A stretch of 23,276 bases of DNA. It comes from Chara braunii (Eukaryota > Streptophyta > Charophyceae > Charales > Characeae). Location: assembly GCA_003427395.1 (NCBI GenBank), contig BFEA01000717.1:454400-477675 (forward strand), in the 5' to 3' direction. Under the pieces are notes generated by a model, which worked only from the letters and a program-made list of their open reading frames with translations, ran no database searches and was not told the origin of the DNA. The translations under genes were made by a program, and so were the position numbers. Positions 1 through 8,949 of the stretch are shown piece by piece; within the stretch, counting starts at the first letter, position 1; each line of letters begins with the position of its first letter.

Positions 1-61
<61 letters not shown>
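1..61. repeat. (CT)n microsatellite
   Basis: Uninterrupted CT dinucleotides run from the first base of the window, so the true length is unknown. A second, longer CT tract lies near 1.9 kb. Confidence 0.98.
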
Positions 62-66
<5 letters not shown>

Positions 67-1692
67 CGGAGGTCGCTTCGAGCGCGTCGCGCCCCTGCGC
101 GTGACTGAGTGATGGAAGACCCGCTAGCTGGCGCGCACGTGACCCGAGGTCGAGAGCAGTGTGAGCGCGTGAGCGCTAGCGCGCTTACCGGCGGTGCAGA
201 CGCAAGCTCTCCCCTTTTTCTTTTCTTGATTCTTTTTCTTGCGGAAGTTTGTGCACAATCTCTCTGGAGTGAGTTATGGCACAGGGTTTCTTCGATCGTT
301 GTCGTGCTCCTCCCTCCACCGTCTCTGGTCGTCGTCGCGCTCTTCTCTCCATCGTCTCCACGGAGACTCGCACTCTCTGCAGCTTGACTCGCCGTTCTTC
401 ACCTCCGGCTGTGGCTCCTGATTGGAAAGGGGTGCTACCTGCGACGTATCCCCTCCTCGTGCTCCCTTGTCACTCTGTCCGCGCTCACCACCAATTCGCT
501 GCCCCCTTCACCCGCCGCCCTTGTCTTCACTCCCGTCTGTTTGTGTTTCTTCTCTCTCTCGTCAAATCTGAAATTCATATGCGTCGGCTACTCACACCGC
601 CCACCCTTGGCAGCTATGGCTGCCGCCGCCCCAGGACGGAGGCGGGTATGGTTGTCCGTGGGCCACCCTTGAGATACCGGTAGTCGACCGGACTCCTGTC
701 TTCGCAGTGACCTTTGTCGTCGCGACACTGAGCAGACCTGCCTTTCGGTCGCAGCACAGCGCTGATGCTAACTCTCGCTCTTCACGATAACCACCCATCC
801 AATACTTCTGGTAATATCAGCCTTGGGCACTGGGCCTGGTTATTAAAAAAAAAAAAAAAAAAGATTCTCAACTATGGAGGTTGGTGCCAGCTTTCCTTTA
901 GCCTTCTGAAGTAGACTGCGGTTAAAGGTATCACCGGGACCAACAGGTAAGACAATCTAAGCTTCCCTCATTCAGTCACTCTCTCTCCTCACAGTCCTAA
1001 CTACCCTTTTCCTCTTTCTACCTCTACACGACAGCTATGGTGCTCAGGAGCCCTTCCTAGCTATAGCTACTATCTCTCTCCTCTTCCAGCGCTCGAACTG
1101 CCTTCTTCCTCTTGGTGTCAGCTTCCTCTCTGTACCTCACGCAGCAGTCCTCTACGCAGAAATGCGTGCAAGGCAGAATGAACAAGTCGCCGGAGCTGGG
1201 TGCTCTGTTGTGGAGTTGACCAACCTTGGCCTGCCTCAGCCTGGCTCCTCGAACGATGGAGATTTCTCAATCTGTGTGGCCCAGATTTGTTGTGGGTGAA
1301 TGTTTTCTTGGACCCATAGGCCGTGGAGACATCTGGAGCAGGACATAAAGCCATTGATTGTACATTAGAACTATAGTCGTGGTTCATTCCTAAGAAATCT
1401 CTCACTATTCGCCTACTCGCCCCGAGTTTCCGGCCTGACTCCTGATTTTTTCTGGAGTCAACTACCTCGCATGAGGTACATGCAGCCTGTTTGACCCTGG
1501 ACCCGGTACCTGTTAACCCTAGGACTTTTCGTCCATCGTCTAAGACAATAGACGCAAGCTTTGACCCCTGAATCTGGATTTTGACCAAAAGCTACAACCC
1601 CGGTTTATGTTTGTGCGGATTTTGAACTGAGTTTATTGGACTCCTGCCATTCCGATTTCGAGTTCCATAACAGAAATTCATTCTTCATCGGG
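62..1692. other. No supportable gene; pyrimidine-rich DNA with one poly-A run
   Basis: Open frames here are short, overlap on both strands and are dominated by Ser/Arg/Leu from CT-rich sequence, so I call none. An 18-A run at 845-862 could be the 3' tail of a retroposed sequence, but I could not find a convincing target-site duplication around it. The longest minus frame (1118-1588) shows no domain I recognise. Confidence 0.6.
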
Positions 1693-1853
1693 GTGAAAAC
1701 CGTTTCTCCCCAGCCCATGGAAAATGGACCGGCGCCGAAAGCTGCCAGTTCTGCGAATTGTGAAACTGTCAGCATGTAGGGAGCGCCTTTTACTGTTTTT
1801 TTTGCAGTATCAAACTGGTTTCCCCCCAAAGCTGCAGCAGCCTGTTATTCCTG

Positions 1854-1854
<1 letters not shown>
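1693..1854. repeat. Diverged direct repeat, copy 1
   Basis: This stretch matches 2316-2478 in the same orientation. Shared blocks include ATGGAAAATGGACCGGC, GCTGCCAGTTCTGC and TTTGCAGTATCAAACTG. By eye the copies are roughly three quarters identical with small indels. On the minus strand both can be read as AELAA-x-GAGPFS, so they could be remnants of a duplicated coding piece, but copy 2 contains a stop. Copy 1 abuts the large CT tract. Confidence 0.85.
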
Positions 1855-1937
<83 letters not shown>

Positions 1938-1938
1938 N

Positions 1939-2028
<90 letters not shown>
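1855..2028. repeat. (CT)n microsatellite with an undetermined base
   Basis: About 170 bp of CT dinucleotides. The single N at 1938, with a phase change across it, shows that the length was not resolved in the assembly. Confidence 0.98.
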
Positions 2029-2031
<3 letters not shown>

Positions 2032-2159
2032 ACTGAGAGAGGTAACCCGACGCTCCCTTCACCATGAGAGGTAGATCACGATGCTTGCAGGGGTCCTCTG
2101 TATAGCCTTAGGAGTAGTGGTAGGTAGGTCATGAAAGATGGAAGAGTTCGAGTTAAGAA

Positions 2160-2312
2160 TATAGTGTAGTTAAAAATAAAAAAAAAAGATATAATCGTCG
2201 AACTGAATGGCCCCCAGTAATGCAGAATTTCTTTATGTCATTCACCGGATTCGAGCTTGGGTCTGCACCTCAACAGTTCTTGAGTGTACCAACGAGATAG
2301 GCTCGTCGGTGA
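2160..2312 (-). mobile_element. Possible tRNA-derived SINE (degenerate)
   Basis: Read on the minus strand, 2299-2287 (TATCTCGTTGGTA) resembles a tRNA A box and 2256-2247 (GCTCGAATCC) resembles a B box, 30 nt apart as in a tRNA gene. Between them CTCAA/TTGAG forms a 5-bp stem with a 6-nt loop where an anticodon arm would be. TCACCG and CGGTGA outside the boxes could be the acceptor-stem remnant. Downstream on the minus strand comes a T-rich end (the A-rich run near 2171-2190 on the plus strand), as in some plant SINEs. The anticodon loop is one base short and the T stem is broken, so it is not a working tRNA gene. Confidence 0.4.
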
Positions 2313-2315
2313 CAA

Positions 2316-2478
2316 GTTGAAAACCCTTCCTCCATAGTCGATGGAAAATGGACCGGCACCGATAGCTGCCAGTTCTGCAACTTTGGTAATTGGCAGCCTG
2401 TCGGGAGCATCTCACTGTCTTTTTTTTGCAGTATCAAACTGATCTCCGTCCAAAGCTGCTCCGGCCTGTTATTTCTGC
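2316..2478. repeat. Diverged direct repeat, copy 2
   Basis: Partner of the copy ending at 1854, same orientation. It lies directly beside the possible SINE. The flanks of the two copies differ, so the repeat ends close to the given limits. Confidence 0.85.
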
Positions 2479-2542
2479 AAATCGCAAACTCGAATTCCTT
2501 CGTCGCGTAGTTGTCTTAATAAATCAAAGTTAAAACAAGTTT

Positions 2543-2570
2543 AACAAACAAACAAACAAACAAACAAACA
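2543..2570. repeat. (AAAC)n microsatellite
   Basis: Seven tandem AACA/CAAA tetranucleotides, ending at GACTGAG. Confidence 0.95.
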
Positions 2571-3369
2571 GACTGAGTGTTTTCTCAGAAATTGCAGGAA
2601 TCTCAGACAGTGATTTGTGAGGGTCATTGCAAATGCCTCTTTATAACTCACCTGACAAATGTTTGGTCAAAAATAAGACGAAGCTTTGTGCAGTTCTTTC
2701 TCCCAGGAATGTCTTCAAGCCTGCATTTCGATTCGTTGAAATTGTACTTCCCATAGCAGTCATATTTGTCTTCTTTACGGTAACCACATGCCAAGCGAGA
2801 GAGGCGAGTGCGGTTTTGACAAGCCTGCAGCACATCTAGAGCAGAAAGATCAATGAAGCAAGTCAATCGTTTGAGCTATAGAGAGGCCAAGACGTGCACA
2901 CATTATGTACTCTTCAAGTCTTCCGTCAATCGCCTGACCATTTGTGTTATCAACGATTACTGATTGTGCCTCCCAACTGAGCAACTTCATCTTCTTCTTT
3001 ATTTTTTTTTCTGTTTTTTGTTTCTTTTAAACATCAACGATGGGTGTAGGGGTGGTACTGCTAAGAGAAGACATCCCTTCTACACGTTCCCACTTATGGA
3101 TGGCTCCGTTCCATTGCTGGGGAGCTGCACCTGCTGGAAAACAGGTCCAGCGTCCTGTTACATCTTTAACATGGAGCACAACTTCTCAGTTGCCCACTTC
3201 CTCCTAAGTTCACTTTCCTTTACCTGATTAGGTTGTCCATGTTGGATCCCGTACGCACGTACAACTCCATATACCATGGAATATGAAAACGCTGCGAGTT
3301 CCGCATCCCTTCCCCTGAGTCTTGCAAATTATATTGTTGATGTACTCGAGCACACACTTTGGACACATT
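2571..3369. other. No supportable gene; DNA flanking element 1
   Basis: Short overlapping frames on both strands show no recognisable motif. The interval ends where the 5' LTR begins. Confidence 0.6.
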
Positions 3370-4736
3370 TGTGATGACCCGTCCATACATGGACTGAAAC
3401 ACACAACTGATTTCTGAGTTTTGCCCATCGACTGAATGCCCTGCTGAGTTTCCCGCTTTCAAAGAAACTAGAAGCTTTAATTCCAAATATCGCATGCAAC
3501 AATCTTCCTTCTGGTGCACGCTTGCTGGACTGCATGTCTGTCTGAGTGCTGATGACTTGAGTGTGTGTGTGTGTGACCATGCCTGTCTGAGTGTTGGTTG
3601 GCTTGGGTGTGTGTGTGTGACCGTGCCTGTCTGAGTGCTGGTTGGCATGAGTATGTGTGTGGCCCGTCAGGGCACTTGCTCGTTCGTTGGGCCCTCAGGG
3701 CCGGTACTTACCTGTGGCCGTGACATTGAGGGGTTGCAGCGCGGAAAAAACACTCAGTAGCGGGTAGGCCGGTACCGCACCTGGAAGGGGTAGATGTGCA
3801 GGTACCGGAGGCCGAGCAGAAGAAGACAAAAGTGGCATTTTTAGAGGCCCAGTAGTTGTAGGTTAGGTCTAGGCGGATATCAGTCCAACCAGTCTGGGTC
3901 TAGGGCCTGTACGGGCAATATCAGAGTCTGCAATGATGTTTCCCTCCGAAAGGGAGGAGGTACCGGTTGCTGCGGAGGCCGAACGGCCTGGAAGTCACCG
4001 CCCAAGAGGCAAAGCAGGCCGCTATATCTTCTGGCCGGGCGGAGAGTCCGGCCTCTTTTTCAGTGTGCAAGTTTGGCGACACACTGGTGGAGTGCTGGCT
4101 GGAGCAGCGCTATGCTGGAGCAGCGCTGCTGGGGAGGAAGGAGAAGGACACGAGGGAGGAAGAAGGAAGGAAGGGGGAGGAGCGCCAGGGGTGCTTACCT
4201 GGCTATGGTGGCAGCCATCTTCAACACCTTGGTGGGCGCTGCAGCAAGGAGTCCCCAACCGGAGAGAGCCACACCAAGAAGCTTCAAGGCAGGGTTGGGC
4301 ATGGCGGCCTGAGCTAGAGCAGCCACAGCTGCTTTGGGTTGTCCTTTGGGCATCTGGGCAAGGCCTAGTAGTCCGCCATAGCCTCGGCCTATGAGAGTGA
4401 AGAGTGGGGAGGAGCCATGGCTATGGTGGACCTCAAGTGATACCTGCAGTAGAAGAGGGACTCGGACATTGATTCTGGATCAGTCATTCAACATTGTATT
4501 ATTACTTATTGTATGAATAAGAGAAGGGGGAGATAAGGAGGAGGAGATTGTTGGGCGAAGAAGAAGAGCCTTATCATCTGTTTGCTGGTGTACATCATCT
4601 TCTTCTCCCTTCTTACTTCTTCTTCTTCTTCTTCTAATCCTCTCTCTCCTTTCACGTTCGTTCATTTCTTTCTGCAATTGGATGGCATTGTACTTTCCGG
4701 TGGATGTGTATCTCGAAATTGGCCAGGGTCATGACA
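3370..4736 (+). repeat. 5' LTR of element 1
   Basis: It starts TGTGATGACCCG, which is repeated immediately after the polypurine tract at 11775, and ends ..ATGACA two bases before the PBS. The TG..CA ends and the PBS spacing support these limits, though only the first 89 bp can be checked against a second copy. It contains a three-unit minisatellite, a TATA-like CTATATC near 4022-4028 and a TTC-rich tract near 4599-4634. The promoter and R/U5 limits cannot be fixed from sequence alone. An insertion within it is possible, because the 3' copy stops matching at 3458. Confidence 0.8.
3532..3664. repeat. Three-copy 42-47-bp minisatellite inside the 5' LTR
   Basis: Units begin near 3532, 3579 and 3623. 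Each has a CTGTCTGAGTG core, a variable TGGTTGGC-like part and a GTGTGTGTG tail. The GT tail varies in length between units. Confidence 0.9.
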
Positions 4737-4737
4737 T

Positions 4738-4749
4738 TGGTATCGGAGC
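4738..4749 (+). other. Primer-binding site, initiator tRNA-Met type
   Basis: TGGTATCGGAGC matches the widespread plant LTR-retrotransposon site TGGTATCAGAGC, complementary to the 3' end of initiator tRNA-Met, with one mismatch. It lies one base after the LTR's terminal CA and primes minus-strand DNA synthesis. Confidence 0.85.
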
Positions 4750-4783
4750 GGATTCTACTTGCTGGTGAGAGTTGACTTTGCTG

Positions 4784-4833
4784 CCCTAACCCTAACCTAA
4801 GTGGTTGAGGGCAACACTTAGGGTTAGGGTTGG
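4784..4833 (+). other. Hairpin 1: telomere-like inverted repeat after the PBS
   Basis: Left arm 4784-4803 contains CCCTAACCCTAA; right arm 4815-4833 contains TTAGGGTTAGGG. They pair over about 19 bases with one bulge and an 11-nt loop. Placement 35 nt after the PBS fits a structured packaging or dimerisation region better than inserted telomere DNA. Confidence 0.75.
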
Positions 4834-4878
4834 TTGGTTGACGGAAGTGGGGCAGCGTGGCTAAGGGAAGCTGCCCCC

Positions 4879-4921
4879 ACCTGGTTAGGACATGTGGGGT
4901 CGACATAGAACCTAACCAGGT
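4879..4921 (+). other. Hairpin 2: 11-bp perfect inverted repeat
   Basis: ACCTGGTTAGG (4879-4889) is the exact reverse complement of CCTAACCAGGT (4911-4921), with a 21-nt loop. Its arms share the GGTTAGG/CCTAACC core with hairpin 1, so the two could form mutually exclusive pairings. Confidence 0.75.
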
Positions 4922-5279
4922 TGATTGAGAGTGAGATCAGGGTGGCGAGACATTTCGAGGAAGCTTCATGCGGCAATTAGAGAGAGGCGACAGTGAGAGG
5001 CACTCGCACCTGGAATCTGATTCAAGGGAGACACTTGGCAACTTAAGGAATGCCCTCAAGTAGGCGAGCTTGAGGGTCAGCGGCCACTCAGCATCTACGG
5101 ACTGCAAGTTGCTACTTTGTTCTTCAGCATCGACGGGGGATCCGGCGTTGCACTTTGGTGTTGGAGTCAGACCCTCCTAGGAGATAGGACACTAGTATAG
5201 GGGTAGCGTTAGAGGGGTCAGGAGGACCACATGAGAGGGGGGGTGAGTTTTATTCATCTCGAAGCTCAAGGCCACTCAG

Positions 5280-5468
5280 GTAAGTGTCGTGCACCTACGG
5301 GATGCCCATGTATGTGTGTATGGCATTGATTGTCCTGCTGGGGTACTCTGGGTTTCTTTTCCTACTCCTCTGTGGTCTTGATTGTGTGACTGAATGCATG
5401 TGATCTACCTACTCACCTGATGGATGGCAAATGAAGTATCTTGACCTAAATGTCGCGTTTTTCTACAG
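5280..5468 (+). other. Candidate intron in the element 1 leader
   Basis: CAG|GTAAGT at 5277-5285 is a perfect 5' splice consensus. TTTTTCTACAG ending at 5468 is a strong 3' splice site, and TTGAC at 5441-5445 could be the branch point. The resulting 189-nt intron is of ordinary plant size. Splicing would shorten the leader ahead of gag. Based on consensus matches only. Confidence 0.35.
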
Positions 5469-6272
5469 TGCTTTGTTTTTCATCTCTGAACGGTTGTAGC
5501 CTGTAGGTTCTGCCAGAAGTTGAAACTTCGTTTTTCAGTGCAGTAGAAACTGAACTAAGTCCATGTGGAACTCCTCTTGGTTGGGACCTGGTTGCGACCT
5601 ACGTGGGACCCCTGAGACCCAGTGGGACCGGGCCCAAACAAGAAGAGCCTCTCGACCCAAATCGGTTAGGCATTGACCTCTTGTCTTCTTGGCTGGGATA
5701 CGGAGTTCATTCTTCTTGGATTAGGACAACCACTGCCGAGGGGATCTTGGCTGAAATGTTTCTCATGTCTTCTGATTGCACTGTCTGTGGCTTGACTCCC
5801 ACCATGTACACCACTCAATTCTTCATTGTTGCATTTAGTCACTCGTTGTCTGATTTGCTGTACGGTCACGGAGCTGGTCAGACTGAACTCGAGAGGACCT
5901 CGTACGCAATCTGATCAGACTGGGTCGTTGGATCAGACCTCTCGTTTGAATTTGTTTTCTTTGGTTTGCTGCTCTCTACTTCCAAATGAAATGTCGCTCC
6001 GGCTAGGAGTTCTACCTTCTCCTCTCTGAGCTTTTCAGTCTGTTTCTTTGAGTTCATTTCCGATGCCCGTGGAGACTCACAACCAGAAAGAAGAGAGAGA
6101 GAGGAGGGAGAGAGAAAAGGGAGAGAGGGAAAGTAACCATCTGAAGTGGGCAAGGACTGGGAAAAGGAGTGTTCGTCCAAGTGAAAGGGGGAGTGAACCT
6201 CTTGAGAGTCTAATTGATTCTTTTGCTAACTGGCGACTCTCTGACCCACCTGTCAATACTAACGGTCAAAAA

Positions 6273-7870
6273 ATGGCTCAGCTAACTTCAGTGCAATGGC
6301 GGGCCTTGTTAGATGCAGCCAGTGATGCCGAAAAACCATATCTACAAGCGCTCCACTATAGGATGCAGACAGTGCAACCAAAAGGGAACAGGAGGCAAAA
6401 AAGGAGAGGGAGGAGATTTTGCTGAAAAGGCAGGTGGCCATCCAAGAGACTATTCCCTTACTGACAAAAGAGCAATGTGGGGAATTGTTACAGTCTATAC
6501 TCACCGCCCTTGTTCAAGTCAGGAACCTTGAAGATCATACCACTCAGATCGTTGAAGTCTTCACAAAGTTGCAAACACTTCAGGATGATATGACTGATAT
6601 GACCCGCAAGTACCATGAACTGACAAAGGAGGTGGCTGAGCTGCGACAAGCCCAAGTCGCCAATCCTCTTCCTCTACTTCCTGGACCTGAAGCTGCAATT
6701 GAAACTACCTCTGCCTCCCTTATTGTATCTTCTTCCTTGAATGGGATGGCAACCCCCTCGGGACCTGCAACAGGTGCAGATTCCGCTGTTGCTGTCACAA
6801 GCAACGAGGCTGGAAATTCTGCAACAGCTGCAGCCCCAAGATTGTAACCAGCAGGTGTTGGTCCCAGCCGCGTCGGTCCCTACGTGGACCGAAAGGCGGT
6901 TCAAATACCGTCTAAGTACGACGGCAAAGAAGACATTGAATCCTGGATCAGCTCCATGAGGGCATACTTCGAGGTTCTGGGGACTCAACCTAAGACCCAG
7001 TCTGTGATCATGGGAATGAATGTTGAGCCGGTCGTTCGGGGCTTCGTAGAGGTCCAAGCTACGCGAGCTGGGATTCCCAAAATAGAACTAACAAGGCGGC
7101 TTAGGACCACCCCGATTGCCTCCCTCGAGGAACTCCTCATTTCACAATACCGGGATCCACACGCTGCAGCAAGGGCAAGAATTCAGCTTGACAAAATCAA
7201 GCGCATCAAGTGGACCGGCTCCATGAAAAGCCTGCAGACCTATCTTAGCAAGATGTTTGCTGCACTTGGATTGGAACTGACTGCGCAATCTTGCTTGCAT
7301 GTGGTCAAAGGCGTGGTTCCCACCAACTTTACTAGTCGCTTGGGCAGGGACTTCATTGGTTACACTGACTGGTTCACCTTGATGAAGGACATAGTCAGTC
7401 TTGAGGCTATAGACCTCGTCACGACAGCAGGCAGCAAAATGCCCATGGGCGGCAGACGGTTCAAAGGCAGCAACCGTTTTGCTGTGCACGACCTGCTGGA
7501 GGCCGAAGAAGAAGTCGATGCAGATGACCCCACTCTTGGTGACGACCAAGAACAAGACTCTGATACAGCTTGTTCTTCAGCCCATGAGTCTGATGCAAAT
7601 AAAGAAGAAGAAAAATTTACTGCCTTTAAAAAGACTGTCAATGCAAAGGGACCGAATCGGATTGCAGGGAAGAACTATGTCCAACTTCCCAAGGGAGTCA
7701 AGATCCCACCTAAACCGAAGGATGCCACTACTAAACCTTGGGTCGACCTCCGGATTACTGAGAATGACTGGTGGGGTAGACTCAAGAAGGGGGTATGCCT
7801 GCATAGCCAAAAACCAAACCATAAGGTACAAGATTGTTATAGGCTGCAGGGAAACCGGAACCGGGCGTAG
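6273..7870 (+). pseudogene. gag: gag of element 1 (capsid and degenerate zinc knuckle)
   Basis: Structural polyprotein forming the particle that packages element RNA. The ATG at 6273 sits in AAAAAATGGC, a good initiation context. The first stretch (frame 3) shifts into frame 2 somewhere in 6363-6391; a helical Glu/Lys/Gln-rich region follows (to about 6650), then an Ala/Ser/Thr-rich linker. A TAA at 6845-6847 interrupts it; just beyond, frame 3 also looks coding (VPTWTER), so a pair of indels there is as likely as a point change. From about 6880 the capsid-like domain reads cleanly (KYDGKEDIESW, RDPHAAARARIQLDKIK), followed by an acidic stretch. At 7798-7839 the knuckle reads C-x2-S-x4-H-x4-C: the second Cys of CCHC is Ser. 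The frame ends at TAG 7868 after overlapping pol by 28 nt. Confidence 0.85.
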
Positions 7871-8949
7871 AGTCAACGTCAGCAAACTCTACAGCAGGGG
7901 AGACTGAATCTGAGGCAGATCAACAGTCCTCCCTTGAAGCCCAATCATCTGCAGAACACCTGGCTAAGGTGAGTAACGTTTTGTATGTCGAGCCTTGGGA
8001 GGAGTCTGGGACGGTCGATTTTCACTACCACTTGGAGCATTGGGCTGAGATGAAACAACAGCGTGCCCAGGGGACGATGAAGTTGATCTTCTTCAAACTT
8101 CTCATAAACCACCGCTATCTCCGTGTATTGGTTGACTGTGGTGCTATGACTAACTTTATGTCACCTCACGGGATACGCAAAGTGGGCTTGGGGATGAAGC
8201 AAGTGGCCTTGCAGAACCCTTGCCGAACCCAAGTTGGCAACAAAGAAGTTGTCTCTTCTACGCATGCAGTCAAAGGTGTGCGCACTACCTTTGACAAGGA
8301 CAAAACTGTCACACACGCGTTGAACTTCTATGTTCTTGACAAGAGTCCCTTTGACGCCGTCCTTGGCTTGGGCTGGCTGCAGTCCCAATGCGAATGGACC
8401 AAGTGGAAGGAGTCGCTTTTCATGATCAAAGATGCTCGAGGGAAAGAACTTCCTGTCCTCTTGGATGAGAAGCACGAGTCCCCAGTGGTTTTTTTGAATG
8501 CTATGCAGTTCTGCATAAAATGGCACAAGCACAAGGAGGAAGAACAGTTGTATGTTGCCTTTGTTCGTCCTACCTATGTGCCATCTACTTTTGCGGTTAA
8601 TACCACTACTACTTCAATTAGTGATCCTACTTCTAGTACTTCTACTTCTAGCACCTCTATTTCTCTACCCTCTAATGGTCCGAATGATCCTACTTCAGAT
8701 TCGGTCATCTCTATCCGCGACCTGCGACCGGATCTAGGCGACCCCTTTGTTGATCCCCCACCCCCACTGGTCCCACCAGACATCCAAAACCTCCTTGATC
8801 GGTTTCCGGAAGTTCTGGCCGAGCCACGTGAAGTCCTCACACGATCGGTCCGACACACCATCGAGTTGGTTGAAGGTGTTGTTCCTCCAAAGGGCTGCGT
8901 ATACCGAATCGGACCCGGCGAGTTGGAGGAACTCCGACGACAGATTTGA
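7843..8949 (+). pseudogene. pol: pol part 1 of element 1: protease and N-terminal RT
   Basis: Open in frame 1 from 7843 with no needed ATG, as expected if reached by -1 frameshifting from gag. Aspartic protease core: LVDCGAMTNFMS at 8128-8163, with catalytic D at 8134-8136. Retroelement proteases usually have D-[ST]-G, so the Cys is unusual but known as a variant. FDAVLGLGWL near 8350 corresponds to the second conserved protease block. A Ser/Thr-rich linker (8580-8700) and an acidic/Pro segment follow, then the start of RT ([10 protein letters not shown]). The frame breaks at TGA 8947-8949: one extra T in TTT (8945-8947) would explain the shift. Confidence 0.88.
7849..7892 (+). promoter_or_regulatory. 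Candidate -1 ribosomal frameshift signal at the gag/pol overlap
   Basis: G GGA AAC at 7849-7855 is a canonical X XXY YYZ slippery heptamer in the gag reading phase, and a -1 slip enters exactly the frame that carries protease. Pol's frame opens at 7843 and gag stops at 7868-7870, so the heptamer is inside the 28-nt overlap. Downstream, GTAGAGT (7867-7873) and ACTCTAC (7886-7892) form a perfect 7-bp stem with a 12-nt loop; the 11-nt spacer is slightly longer than the usual 5-9. The alternative is that a decay indel created the overlap by chance in an element ancestrally encoded as one ORF. Confidence 0.5.

Larger units (their letters stand above)
4750..6272 (+). other. Untranslated leader of element 1
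   Basis: About 1.5 kb between the PBS and the preferred gag start, with no convincing protein. It carries two strong inverted repeats just after the PBS, a candidate intron and a GA-rich block around 6090-6135. The frame that becomes gag is open upstream to about 6048, so gag could instead start at an ATG at 6063. The Glu/Arg low-complexity content argues for the later ATG. Confidence 0.6.

Noticed and set aside
845-862. Processed pseudogene or SINE ending in the 18-A run
   Set aside because: No coding remnant, no clear tRNA-like boxes upstream and no convincing target-site duplication.
1118-1588. 156-codon minus-strand ORF
   Set aside because: No motif recognised, Arg/Ser-rich second half, no supporting context; likely chance.
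1724-2074. 116-codon plus-strand ORF of Leu-Ser repeats
   Set aside because: It is the CT microsatellite read as codons and crosses an undetermined base.
3532-3664. CRISPR-like array
   Set aside because: The units are contiguous, without spacers, in eukaryotic LTR DNA; it is a minisatellite.
4784-4833. Interstitial telomere repeat
   Set aside because: Only two units, present in both orientations as a hairpin, and placed in a retrotransposon leader.
6845-6847. TAA in gag of element 1 as another C-to-T stop
   Set aside because: The neighbouring frame looks coding just downstream, so paired indels explain it equally well; left out of the stop count.
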